A stretch of 12,477 bases of DNA from Paludibacteraceae bacterium (GCA_947445425.1 CANFFA010000025.1:1-12477), one strand, 5' to 3'; counted from the first letter of the stretch, positions 1 to 7,098 are shown. Notes: generated from the sequence alone by a model not told the origin. Program-made: numbers and translations.

Positions 1-52
1 ATTAGAAGGAAAACGGATGATTATTATGTTTTCACCAAAGAAAACTAAATAA
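1..52 (+). CDS. infC: Translation initiation factor IF-3, C-terminal end (partial)
   Basis: Reading from base 2, an open frame gives 16 codons ending in TAA at 50-52. The peptide LEGKRMIIMFSPKKTK matches the conserved tail of IF-3, in which an EG(R/K)xM motif leads into a hydrophobic strand and a short basic tail. The rest of the gene lies upstream of the window. IF-3 binds the 30S subunit and controls start-codon selection. The next gene, rpmI, begins 45 bases downstream, and infC-rpmI-rplT is a widely conserved order, which supports the call despite the short fragment. The fragment is too short to show anything about the IF-3 N-terminal domain. Confidence 0.88.
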   Translation, partial: LEGKRMIIMFSPKKTK

Positions 53-97
53 ACGAACAACTTAGTCACATTATACAATTAAATAAAAACAGCAACA

Positions 98-295
98 ATG
101 CCAAAAATGAAAACTAACTCCGGTGCAAAAAAAAGGTTCGCCCTTACCGGAACAGGAAAGATCAAAAGAAAACATGCTTTTAAAAGGCACATTTTGACAA
201 AAAAGACAACAAAACAAAAACGTAACTTGACTCATGGTGCGCTTGTTAACAAGACCGATGAGAACAACGTTAAAGCAATGCTTTGTTTACGATAG
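98..295 (+). CDS. rpmI: 50S ribosomal protein bL35
   Basis: This 65-residue, very basic protein starts [14 protein letters not shown] and continues with [15 protein letters not shown], the typical bL35 N-terminal block. Its length is normal for the family (about 64-66 aa). bL35 is a small structural protein of the large ribosomal subunit. The ATG at 98 follows an A-rich leader with no Shine-Dalgarno sequence, as is usual in Bacteroidota. The gene lies between infC and rplT and is presumably transcribed with both; no terminator separates them. In Enterobacteria, L20 represses rpmI-rplT translation; I cannot show that here, but the rpmI-rplT spacer contains short symmetric elements, listed separately. 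Confidence 0.98.
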   Translation: MPKMKTNSGAKKRFALTGTGKIKRKHAFKRHILTKKTTKQKRNLTHGALVNKTDENNVKAMLCLR

Positions 296-400
296 TTTGT
301 CAACTTCACTTTTATCACATTTTCTTAGTCTAAAAACAGAATGCCTTTAGCCTTAAGTTCGAACTAACATTCGGCGCTAACATTCACAAATCATTAAATT
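296..400 (+). promoter_or_regulatory. rpmI-rplT spacer with palindrome and 9-base direct repeat
   Basis: The two ribosomal protein genes are separated by 105 bases, long for this operon. The spacer contains a perfect 10-bp palindrome AGTTCGAACT at 356-365 and a direct repeat CTAACATTC at 364-372 and 377-385, ending 15 bases before the rplT start. No TAnnTTTG promoter is evident. The elements could form local mRNA structure near the rplT start; a regulatory role is inference only. Confidence 0.3.
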
Positions 401-751
401 ATGCCAAGGTCAGTAAATCACGTTGCTTCACGTAAAAGAAGAAAAAGAATTTTAAGCCTCACAAGAGGTTATTTTGGTGGTCGTCGTAACGTTTGGACAG
501 TAGCCAAAAACACATGGGAAAAAGGTTTGCAATATGCTTACCGTGACCGTAAAAACAAAAAACGCACCTTCCGCGGCTTGTGGATTCAACGTATCAACGC
601 TGCTGCACGTTTAGAAGGAATGTCATATTCGAAATTAATGGGCGCTATCCACAAAGCTGGTATCGAAATGAACCGCAAAGTATTAGCTGATTTAGCAATG
701 AATCACCCAGAAGCTTTCAAAGCTATCGTTATCAAAGCAAAAAACGCTTAA
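401..751 (+). CDS. rplT: 50S ribosomal protein bL20
   Basis: This 116-residue basic protein opens [20 protein letters not shown] and contains [15 protein letters not shown], both hallmarks of bL20. The C-terminal globular part includes [30 protein letters not shown], the conserved L20 C-terminal fold. Length is normal. bL20 binds 23S rRNA early in 50S assembly, and in several bacteria it also represses its own operon by binding the mRNA. The ATG at 401 follows an A/T-rich leader with no Shine-Dalgarno sequence. The gene is last in its operon: a strong hairpin with a T-run begins 20 bases after the stop codon. Confidence 0.98.
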   Translation: MPRSVNHVASRKRRKRILSLTRGYFGGRRNVWTVAKNTWEKGLQYAYRDRKNKKRTFRGLWIQRINAAARLEGMSYSKLMGAIHKAGIEMNRKVLADLAMNHPEAFKAIVIKAKNA

Positions 752-771
752 GACAGTTAGCGATTCAAAAC

Positions 772-812
772 AAAGAAGTCCACTAAAATCAAATTTAGTG
801 GACTTCTTTTTT
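772..812 (+). terminator. Rho-independent terminator after rplT
   Basis: A perfect 16-bp stem pairs 772-787 (ending GTCCACTAAA) with 794-809 (starting TTTAGTGGAC), with a 6-base loop. Six T residues lie at 807-812, partly inside the stem. It ends the infC-rpmI-rplT transcript. The A-rich left flank means it may also work weakly in the other direction. Confidence 0.92.
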
Positions 813-850
813 ATATCAATAAGCTCAAGTTTTAGCTGGAGAATACTGAC

Positions 851-890
851 AAAAAAGTCCTTCTAATCAACAAAAGATTAGAAGGACTTT
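851..890 (-). terminator. Rho-independent terminator after the ROK kinase
   Basis: A perfect 15-bp stem pairs 854-868 with 876-890 around a 7-base loop. Read on the minus strand it runs into six T residues (851-856 on the plus strand are all A). It lies 26 bases past the stop codon of the ROK kinase and faces the rplT terminator, so the two convergent transcription units each have their own stop. Confidence 0.9.
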
Positions 891-915
891 AAATTGTTAA
901 TTATTGATTAATCAT

Positions 916-1869
916 CTACAGTTCCCAAGCCAATGCACTTGCACCTAGAACAGCTGCATCAGCTTCCTTAAGATCTGAGAAAATAACTTTAACTTTACCT
1001 TTCCACAAGTCCAATTGATTCTTTTCCATACTTTCAATAATAGGATTCAAAATCATATCACCAGCCTTTGCCAATCCACCAAACAAAACGATGGCTTCAG
1101 GAGCACTGAAAGGCACAAAATTCGAGAAAGACTCACCTAGAATTTCACCTGTAAATTGGAAAATTTCTTTTGCCACAACATCTCCATCTACAGCAGCATC
1201 AAATACGTCTTTAGAAGTAATGTCGTCAATTGGAATATTACGCAACAAACTATCTTTTTTAGTCGTTTCTAAGATCTCTCTAGCAGTACGAGCCACTCCA
1301 CTTGCAGAAGCATAGGTTTCTAAACAACCCAGACGACCACAACCACATTTACGACCATTCTTAACTACCGTAACATGACCTAACTCACCTGCAAAGCCAT
1401 CGTGACCATATACAACCTTACCATCAATTACAATACCACTACCAACCCCAGTACCCAAGGTAATCATGATAAAGTTCTTCATTCCCAATGCAGCACCATA
1501 GGTCATTTCGCCTACAGCAGCAGCATTTGCATCATTGGTTAATGCAGCAGGAATACCAAACTTCTCTGACATTAATTTAGCAAAAGGAATAATTCCTTTC
1601 CAAGGAAGATTGGGCGCCAATTCGATATTTCCTGTATAGTAATTACCATTTGGGGCTCCAACACCAATCCCTTTAATTTTCGACACACCACCCACAGCAT
1701 CAATCAACTTAATCAACTCTGTATAAACATCATTGATGTACAAATTAACATCTGTGTGCGTACCAGTTTTAATCGCACTTTTTGAAACTACATTTCCACG
1801 AGCATCAACAATACCAAAAACGGTATTGGTTCCGCCCATATCCATACCTACTACATACGGTTTTTCCAT
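916..1869 (-). CDS. ROK-family sugar kinase, probable glucokinase
   Basis: This 317-residue protein probably phosphorylates a hexose, most likely glucose, with ATP in the cytoplasm. Visible motifs are the phosphate-binding DMGGTN (residues 10-15), TNDANAA with probable catalytic base D113, the second nucleotide-binding TLGTGVGSG (137-145), and the ROK zinc-binding region, with GELGH at 161-165 and CGCGRLGC at 175-182 (expected ligands H165, C175, C177, C182). Length is normal for ROK glucokinases. The start ATG at 1869 places the phosphate loop at the usual distance. It follows the sugar transporter on the same strand across a 118-base gap filled by repeats, so the two probably form one uptake and phosphorylation unit. 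ROK kinases also act on fructose, mannose, allose or N-acetyl sugars, so the substrate is inferred. It lacks the N-terminal HTH of ROK repressors. Confidence 0.9.
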   Translation of the reverse strand: MEKPYVVGMDMGGTNTVFGIVDARGNVVSKSAIKTGTHTDVNLYINDVYTELIKLIDAVGGVSKIKGIGVGAPNGNYYTGNIELAPNLPWKGIIPFAKLMSEKFGIPAALTNDANAAAVGEMTYGAALGMKNFIMITLGTGVGSGIVIDGKVVYGHDGFAGELGHVTVVKNGRKCGCGRLGCLETYASASGVARTAREILETTKKDSLLRNIPIDDITSKDVFDAAVDGDVVAKEIFQFTGEILGESFSNFVPFSAPEAIVLFGGLAKAGDMILNPIIESMEKNQLDLWKGKVKVIFSDLKEADAAVLGASALAWEL

Positions 1870-1888
1870 TTGAATTATATTTTAAGAC

Positions 1889-1990
1889 AGTGATTAATGA
1901 TTAGTGATTAGTGTTTAGTGATTAACGTTCAGTGATTAATGATTAATATGCAGCCATCATTCAACACTAAACGTTCATCACTTATCACTA
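1889..1990. repeat. Heptamer-repeat array forming a large imperfect palindrome
   Basis: Eight 7-base units follow one another in strict register at 1889-1944, with consensus A(G/A)TGATT (for example AGTGATT at 1889, 1903, 1917 and 1931; AATGATT at 1896 and 1938; AACGTTC at 1924). After a 10-base centre (1945-1954), five more units occur in register on the opposite strand at 1955-1989. The arms 1909-1944 and 1955-1990 are complementary at 29 of 36 positions. The right arm includes the transporter's stop codon (1988-1990). On the minus-strand transcript this would fold between the transporter and the kinase. Similar short-unit intergenic repeats occur in other Bacteroidota as far as I recall, but I could not check. 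Confidence 0.85.
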
Positions 1991-3253
1991 TTCCACTGGA
2001 ATATCTTTGTTTACGTTTTTGCAACCTACGAGTGCATAATACAACATATATACTAAACATGCAAACATTACCCAATAGCTACCCATATAGCCAATCTTAT
2101 CTGAAACAAAACCTTGAATCAGTGGCACGATACCACCACCACAAACCATCACCATGAAGATTCCTGCAGCTGATGCAGTATATTTCCCAAGTCCTTCGAC
2201 CGCTAAGTTGAAGATACCACCCCACATAATAGAGGTACACAAGCCACATAAAATCAAGTAAAAAATACTAATTGGAACTTGTGTCAATAAAACTGGAATT
2301 GTAATGGTTGAAGTAAGTGGGCTAAGAATTGCCATTAACACAAAGAATAGTCCGGCTGCAGAAACAGAAATCAACATTACTTTACTCGAAACTTTTGCAC
2401 CGATAGAGGCACCCACTAGACGTCCTACCATCATTAGTAACCAGTATAAACCAACAATGCTACCAGCAGTAGAAGCATCTATACCCAAACCTGGATTGGC
2501 TGCAGAAGTAGAAGCGGTCATATAAAGATTAGCTGTACTTGGAATACCAATTTCGATACCAACATAAATAAAAATAGCAATAGCGCCTAAAACAAAGTGA
2601 CGAAATGAAAGCGGACTGTGACTTTGTTTCACTTTTCTATCTGAAGCACTCTCCATGTGAGGTTCAGGAATGGCAACAAAAGATAGAACGACAAATGCAA
2701 CTGCAAAAATTCCCATGGCTAGAAAAAGAGCAGGATTTGCCTTTTCGATGGTACGACCAGCAGCAGCACCCATTAAGTAACCAACTAACATTGGAGTAAT
2801 GGTAGCAGCAATTGAATTGATAGAACCTCCAAACTGGATCAATTGATTCCCTTTATTCCCACCACCACCAAGTGTATTTAACATTGGGTTTACTACAGTA
2901 TTCAACATACACATAGAGAAACCACAAATAAATGCGCCGGCTAAATAGACAGTAAAGCTTTCAGCAACACCTGAGAAATACTGTACACCTACACCAACAA
3001 AACCTACCGCAATAGCAGACAAGGCAGTTTTTTTATAGCCATATTTTTTAAGCATAATACCCGCTGGGATTCCCATAAAAGCATAAGCAATAAAATTGGC
3101 CAAGAAGCCCAATTGAGATTCAAAATTCGAAGCTCCAAATTGTTTGGCCACAATTACACCCATTGGACTAGGAAGTCCTGTAACAAACGATACCATAAAA
3201 AACAGTGCAAACATCATTGCAATTGGCAATGCATAACTCTTTTGTTGATTCAT
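1988..3253 (-). CDS. MFS sugar transporter, FucP/GluP type (glucose/galactose-like)
   Basis: This 421-residue integral membrane protein has about 12 hydrophobic segments, the first near residues 8-27. It carries the short basic loop GIMLKKYGYKKT (65-76) between segments 2 and 3, where MFS motif A lies, and NTVVNPMLNTLGGGGNKGNQ (118-137), matching the TxxNPxxxxLG signature of the FucP/GluP sugar:H+ symporter branch. It should import a hexose across the inner membrane by proton or sodium symport. The ROK kinase immediately downstream supports glucose or a related sugar. N-acetylglucosamine (NagP-like) is an alternative, but no nag genes are in view. The ATG at 3253 gives a short cytoplasmic N-terminus before the first helix, as expected. 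DPP-IV lies 225 bases upstream on the same strand; that gap contains short inverted repeats that may be an operator region. Confidence 0.88.
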   Translation of the reverse strand: MNQQKSYALPIAMMFALFFMVSFVTGLPSPMGVIVAKQFGASNFESQLGFLANFIAYAFMGIPAGIMLKKYGYKKTALSAIAVGFVGVGVQYFSGVAESFTVYLAGAFICGFSMCMLNTVVNPMLNTLGGGGNKGNQLIQFGGSINSIAATITPMLVGYLMGAAAGRTIEKANPALFLAMGIFAVAFVVLSFVAIPEPHMESASDRKVKQSHSPLSFRHFVLGAIAIFIYVGIEIGIPSTANLYMTASTSAANPGLGIDASTAGSIVGLYWLLMMVGRLVGASIGAKVSSKVMLISVSAAGLFFVLMAILSPLTSTITIPVLLTQVPISIFYLILCGLCTSIMWGGIFNLAVEGLGKYTASAAGIFMVMVCGGGIVPLIQGFVSDKIGYMGSYWVMFACLVYMLYYALVGCKNVNKDIPVE

Positions 3254-3349
3254 AAAAATAAATTAATTTAATTGTTTATATTGTTTTGTTTTGAGATTTT
3301 AAAGATACAGCTTTAATTTTAACTCGTAAATTTTTCAATTAATTTTTGC

Positions 3350-3406
3350 ATTAACTTTTCATTAGAGTTAATAAACGTGATTGTTTTTGGATTATTGTGT
3401 CACAAT
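3350..3406. promoter_or_regulatory. Two inverted repeats upstream of the sugar transporter
   Basis: ATTAACT (3350-3356) and AGTTAAT (3366-3372) form a 7-bp inverted repeat with a 9-base spacer. ATTGTG-T-CACAAT (3394-3406) is a perfect 13-bp palindrome. They lie about 100 and 145 bases upstream of the transporter start, in a 225-base AT-rich gap. They could be regulator binding sites, but AT-rich sequence produces such pairs by chance. I found no convincing TAnnTTTG element in this gap; the closest match on the minus strand is TATCTTTA near 3300-3308. A 9-bp pair, TTCAGATTT (3408-3416) and AAATCTGAA (3466-3474), also flanks the DPP-IV stop side but has a 49-base spacer. Confidence 0.3.
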
Positions 3407-3478
3407 TTTCAGATTTCATTCACATACAATAACATAATCGACAATGAATTATCAACAAGTAGATTAAATCTGAATTAA

Positions 3479-5650
3479 TTACAATTTTGAAAACAAGAAC
3501 TCACTCATTCGAGTATAGAGATGACGACGGGTTTGATTCCCTAAAATACTGTGATTTTTATCTGTGTACAGTTGCATTTCAAATTGCTTATCGGCAGCAA
3601 CCAATCTATCTATATACAGCATTGAATTTTGAGTATGAACATTATTATCAGCAGAACCATGAACCAAGAGCAAGTTACCCTGAAGATCTGCAGCTTTTAA
3701 CAAAGGAGAAGTTTGTTGATAGCCCTTAAAATTCTCTTCGGGACGGCGCATATAGCGTTCTACAAATGCGGTATTATACAATCGCCAATCGGTAACGGGA
3801 GAAACCGCTACCCCAGCTTTAAAAACCTTTTCCCCATTGCTCATCGACATGAGCACTTCAAATCCACCATAACTCCAACCCCAAATTCCAATACGATCTT
3901 TGTCTATATAATTAAACTTGCCCAATTGCTTTGCAGTTTCAACAAGGTCTTTTGTTTCCAAAACTCCCAATTGCTGGTAGGTACATTTTCGAAATTCAGT
4001 ACCCCTTGCACCCGTCCCCCTTGTATCTACACAAACTACAATATAATTTTTAGAAACTAAGTAATATTCCCAATCAACATCCCATTTATCTAAAACTTTT
4101 TGTGAATTTGGACCGCTATATTGCACCACCACAACAGGATATTTTTTAGACGAATCAAAATTACTCGGTTTCAGCATCCAAGCATTCAATTTGACATTCT
4201 CAGAAGGACTAAAGCTAATAAATTCTTTTTTAGGAAGTTGGAGAGCGGCAAAATTGCTAGACAATAGTTCATTGTTTTGTATTATCCGAACACTGGCTCC
4301 CAAATTAGTTCTAAGTGTAAGCACGTTTGGCGCATCAATACTGGAAGCATCATCGACAAAATAGCTGAAATTGGAATTAAAAACAGCACTGTGAAAACCC
4401 TTTCCATCTGTAAGGCGCAACTTTTTACCTTTATTATCAATGGCATAAACATCACGTTGCAAGGGAGATAGCTCAGCAGATTGGTAATAAAGCAGCTTTT
4501 TTAGTTCATCATATCCATACAGATCTGTAACATCCCAGCTTCCCTTGGTAAGTTGTTTTTCAACTGTACCATTCATATTATACAAATAGGCATGACGAAA
4601 TCCATCTTGCTCATTTACAGCAACAAAATGAGTAGTATCAACCAGAAAATGAAGGTAGTCTATATTTTCATAATCAATGTATGTTTTCTCTTCTTGACGT
4701 AAAATCAAATTGGACAAAGTGGATCTTGCATTTGCCAAAAGCATATCCAAGCGATTTTGATTTCTATTGAGCTTAAAAACGGCCAATTGACTCACTGAAT
4801 TGGTCCATTTAATACGAGGAATATAACAATCTTGGTCATCGTCAATCTTGATGGTTTTAATGGACTTATAGTACTCATCATAAACACAGACCTTTACCGT
4901 CGGATTTTTTTCACCAGCTTTTGGATATTTGTACTGAAACAAACTCGGGTACAGTGTTAACTCATCGGCTTGCGCTTCGGATTTCTCGTAAATTGAAAAA
5001 GCAAAATTACCAACTTCAGACTCATCAAACTTCAAGAAAGCCAGTAACTTGCTATCAGCGTTCCATTCAAAACAACGGAGTGCTTTAAATTCCTCTTCAT
5101 ACAACCAATCGGGAGTACCATTAATTATTTTACCCACTTCACCGTCGGTGGTAATGGCCGTTTCGGTATTGAAATCTAACTTTTTGAGAAATAAATTATT
5201 TTCACGAGCAAAAGCTATATATCGACTATTGGGTGAGAACAGTGGCTGTTCTTGGGAACCATTTAAAGAAAGGGGTTCTAACTCAGCTCTTTTCAAATTA
5301 TAAACATAATAATCGGCAGAAAAACTGCGACGGTAGCGTTTCTTCAAATTGTTATACACCAACAATTTTGATTCATTTGAGCTAAACTCATAACCAACAA
5401 TATCCTTCAAAGTACTTCCTTTTTGACGAGAAATACTAAACAAAGTATCTACAAACACACCCGACTTGAAATTGTATTTTACAATCGCTTTATTATCCAC
5501 CAATTGAGTATAATACTCTCCATCCATCATGGGATGTATCGCTTCGATGGACTTCGTTTTATATTTCCCATCAACAATATCATAGAGTAAATTGGCTGAC
5601 GACAATTGCAAACTCCAAGATAATACAATAAATAATAAAATACGTTTCAT
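3479..5650 (-). CDS. Dipeptidyl peptidase IV, S9B family, exported
   Basis: This 723-residue serine peptidase should release N-terminal Xaa-Pro or Xaa-Ala dipeptides. Residues 1-19 (MKRILLFIVLSWSLQLSSA) look like a signal peptide, so it should be exported to the periplasm or surface. The N-terminal half is the beta-propeller. It contains DWLYEEEF (181-188), the double-glutamate loop that holds the substrate amino terminus and distinguishes DPP-IV from prolyl oligopeptidase. The C-terminal alpha/beta-hydrolase domain has GWSYGG with nucleophile S593, D668 in GSADNNVH and H700 in DKNHS: a full catalytic triad in the right order. Length is typical (about 700-740 aa). Bacteroidota DPP-IV enzymes feed peptide catabolism, as in Porphyromonas gingivalis. 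It is divergent from the patatin gene and has no obvious functional link to the sugar genes downstream. Confidence 0.95.
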   Translation of the reverse strand: MKRILLFIVLSWSLQLSSANLLYDIVDGKYKTKSIEAIHPMMDGEYYTQLVDNKAIVKYNFKSGVFVDTLFSISRQKGSTLKDIVGYEFSSNESKLLVYNNLKKRYRRSFSADYYVYNLKRAELEPLSLNGSQEQPLFSPNSRYIAFARENNLFLKKLDFNTETAITTDGEVGKIINGTPDWLYEEEFKALRCFEWNADSKLLAFLKFDESEVGNFAFSIYEKSEAQADELTLYPSLFQYKYPKAGEKNPTVKVCVYDEYYKSIKTIKIDDDQDCYIPRIKWTNSVSQLAVFKLNRNQNRLDMLLANARSTLSNLILRQEEKTYIDYENIDYLHFLVDTTHFVAVNEQDGFRHAYLYNMNGTVEKQLTKGSWDVTDLYGYDELKKLLYYQSAELSPLQRDVYAIDNKGKKLRLTDGKGFHSAVFNSNFSYFVDDASSIDAPNVLTLRTNLGASVRIIQNNELLSSNFAALQLPKKEFISFSPSENVKLNAWMLKPSNFDSSKKYPVVVVQYSGPNSQKVLDKWDVDWEYYLVSKNYIVVCVDTRGTGARGTEFRKCTYQQLGVLETKDLVETAKQLGKFNYIDKDRIGIWGWSYGGFEVLMSMSNGEKVFKAGVAVSPVTDWRLYNTAFVERYMRRPEENFKGYQQTSPLLKAADLQGNLLLVHGSADNNVHTQNSMLYIDRLVAADKQFEMQLYTDKNHSILGNQTRRHLYTRMSEFLFSKL

Positions 5651-5661
5651 TTTGTGTTGAA

Positions 5662-5737
5662 TTAAAAGTAACTTTGTGATTTAAAAGTACGAAGATTCGC
5701 CGTTTACAAACTCGTGAATTATTCTTTCACAAAAATA
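5662..5737 (-). promoter_or_regulatory. Leader of DPP-IV: short tandem duplication and possible -7 element
   Basis: On the minus strand TATTTTTG (5730-5737) matches the Bacteroidota -7 consensus TAnnTTTG, which would give a leader of about 75 bases; I see no clear TTTG -33 partner. Nearer the gene, the 9-mer TTAAAAGTA occurs twice 19 bases apart (5662-5670, 5681-5689, plus-strand reading), with TTTGTG nearby at 5651-5656 and 5674-5679. This looks like an imperfect 19-base tandem duplication. The 186-base gap also serves the divergent patatin gene; on the plus strand only weak candidates such as TAATTTTA are visible. Confidence 0.35.
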
Positions 5738-5836
5738 ACACAAAATCAGCTTTATAAAAGATAATCGCACATAATTTTAGACTCATAATACAATTACTAT
5801 CTAACAGCAAGCACTTTAATCCAAAAATAAAGTTCA

Positions 5837-6685
5837 ATGAACAAGCTCAACACCTTACTTTCACATTTTCATTCCGACCATTCACTGGGGCTTTGCCTTG
5901 GCGGTGGCGGTGCATTGGGATTTGCACATTTGGGGGTATTACAAGCATTGGAAGAACACAAGATTGCACCACAACAGATTTCAGGATCCAGTATGGGGGC
6001 AATCATTGGGGCACTCTATGCAGCGGGCTATTCAGCATCTGAAATTATGATTATGATAAGATATGAAAAACTATACAAGATTAGCTATCTGATGAATTTT
6101 CCGCCAACATTCTTGAAATCAGGACTATCAACACATAACATATTACGTAATTTCATAAAAGAAGTGATACCACACAATAGTTTTGAGAAATTAAATAGAA
6201 AACTTCATGTCTGTGTAGTTAATCTAAACCAATCAAAATGGGAAATAATTCAATCGGGCAATGAATTAGACAAATGGGTGGCAGCATCGGCTAGTATTCC
6301 GGGAATTTTTGAAAGCATCAAAAACGGTGAAAGTCATTATATTGACGGTGGCGTATTAAACAATATGCCAGCTCAGTGTCTATCAAATTCTTGCAAAACA
6401 ATCATCGGTGTAGATGTATTACCCAAAATAACAGCTACCGAATTCAGAAAACCTATCGATACACTTATTTACTCAATACGTGCCGTACAACATCAAAATG
6501 CAGAAGATGGTCGCAGCAAATGCCAATTTATCATTGAACCCAAAGGGGTGGAAGTATTTCATGAGTTTAATTTCGATGCTTATCTATCAATATATAATAA
6601 GGGCTACGAAGCAGCGAATCAATACATTGAAATCCACCCTGATATTTTAAAACTGAGTGTATCCCCTCATTCCGAATTAAAATAA
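5837..6685 (+). CDS. Patatin-like phospholipase family protein
   Basis: This 282-residue protein is a Ser-Asp dyad lipid acyl hydrolase of the patatin/RssA type. The oxyanion-hole glycine block GGGGALGFAHLG is at residues 22-33, the nucleophile elbow GSSMG at 50-54 (S52) and the DGG motif at 170-172 (D170). All catalytic elements are present. It has no signal peptide or membrane anchor and no C-terminal surface-antigen (BamA-like) domain, so it is probably cytosolic and acts on membrane lipids or lysophospholipids; the true substrate is unknown. The ATG at 5837 gives a 16-residue lead-in before the first beta strand. It is divergent from DPP-IV and followed by a strong terminator, so it is probably a single-gene transcript. 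Confidence 0.92.
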   Translation: MNKLNTLLSHFHSDHSLGLCLGGGGALGFAHLGVLQALEEHKIAPQQISGSSMGAIIGALYAAGYSASEIMIMIRYEKLYKISYLMNFPPTFLKSGLSTHNILRNFIKEVIPHNSFEKLNRKLHVCVVNLNQSKWEIIQSGNELDKWVAASASIPGIFESIKNGESHYIDGGVLNNMPAQCLSNSCKTIIGVDVLPKITATEFRKPIDTLIYSIRAVQHQNAEDGRSKCQFIIEPKGVEVFHEFNFDAYLSIYNKGYEAANQYIEIHPDILKLSVSPHSELK

Positions 6686-6769
6686 TTGCTAAGAAACAAC
6701 AGCAAACACTCAACAAGTATTAGTACAAATAATTTCTTAAGCATAAAGTTCCCATTTACTAAGAAACGA

Positions 6770-6810
6770 AACCGCCCCGCCATGTTAATCATAGCGGGGC
6801 GGTTTTTTTT
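6770..6810 (+). terminator. GC-rich Rho-independent terminator after the patatin gene
   Basis: An 11-bp stem pairs AACCGCCCCGC (6770-6780) with GCGGGGCGGTT (6794-6804), followed by a T-run through 6810. The 13-base loop contains ATG/CAT that can pair further. It is far more GC-rich than its surroundings. It lies about 85 bases after the patatin stop and insulates that gene from the xylose operon. Confidence 0.95.
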
Positions 6811-6926
6811 GTGAAAGGGTAGAAAGAAAGAACACCAAAACTTGAGAACTAAAACAAAAGTATGAATTTAAGCTATAATCTGTAGAATGATTCGTCTAAT
6901 GAAGATTATCTAAATATTTTAAACAG
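6811..6926. other. Intergenic AT-rich stretch, nothing identified
   Basis: Between the patatin terminator and the xylR operator cluster I find no coding frame with a recognisable start, no hairpin and no repeat. It is part of the 434-base gap between the patatin gene and xylR. Confidence 0.6.
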
Positions 6927-7036
6927 ACTTATTGTACAATTAAACCAAGTTGTTAAAATTTTAAATGCCTGTACAATAATACTTATTGTAATATTTACTT
7001 TAAGTGATGCTGTATTATTGTAATAAGTACATTATT
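6927..7036. promoter_or_regulatory. Cluster of TTATTGTA half-sites, probable XylR operators
   Basis: The 8-mer TTATTGTA occurs at 6929-6936, 6983-6990 and 7015-7022, and its complement TACAATAA at 6972-6979. The middle pair makes a near-ideal operator: TACAATAA-TAC-TTATTGTA (6972-6990), 8-bp arms with a 3-base spacer. The first site overlaps the perfect palindrome ATTGTACAAT (6931-6940). The longer direct repeat TTATTGTAATA starts at 6983 and 7015, 32 bases apart, about three helical turns. Four copies in about 100 bases, just upstream of a Nudix-type regulator and its catabolic genes, suggest autoregulation by XylR. Binding is inferred, not shown. Confidence 0.65.
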
Positions 7037-7049
7037 CAAATTACTGATA

Positions 7050-7067
7050 ATGTGTTTTATAACACAT
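7050..7067. promoter_or_regulatory. Inverted repeat ATGTGTT-TTAT-AACACAT
   Basis: Perfect 7-bp arms (7050-7056 and 7061-7067) with a 4-base spacer lie just upstream of the -33 region expected for the xylR promoter. The sequence differs from the TTATTGTA half-sites, so it may be a site for a second regulator, possibly a global one, or chance in AT-rich DNA. Confidence 0.4.
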
Positions 7068-7098
7068 AAAAAATTAATTCAATTTTAAATTCAAACCA

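Noticed and set aside
1889..1990. CRISPR array
   Set aside because: The units are 7 bases with no spacers, appear in both orientations and have no cas genes nearby.
1939..2157. Plus-strand open frame beginning in the heptamer repeat
   Set aside because: It starts inside the repeat and continues antisense to the transporter; no homology is recognisable.
3425..3432. TACAATAA, an exact XylR-like half-site, near the DPP-IV 3' end
   Set aside because: A single copy without a partner; about one chance copy is expected in a window of this size and composition.
3713..4060. Plus-strand open frame of 115 codons inside the DPP-IV gene
   Set aside because: It lies wholly antisense to a clear, intact DPP-IV gene, has no recognisable domain and has low-complexity, shadow-like composition.
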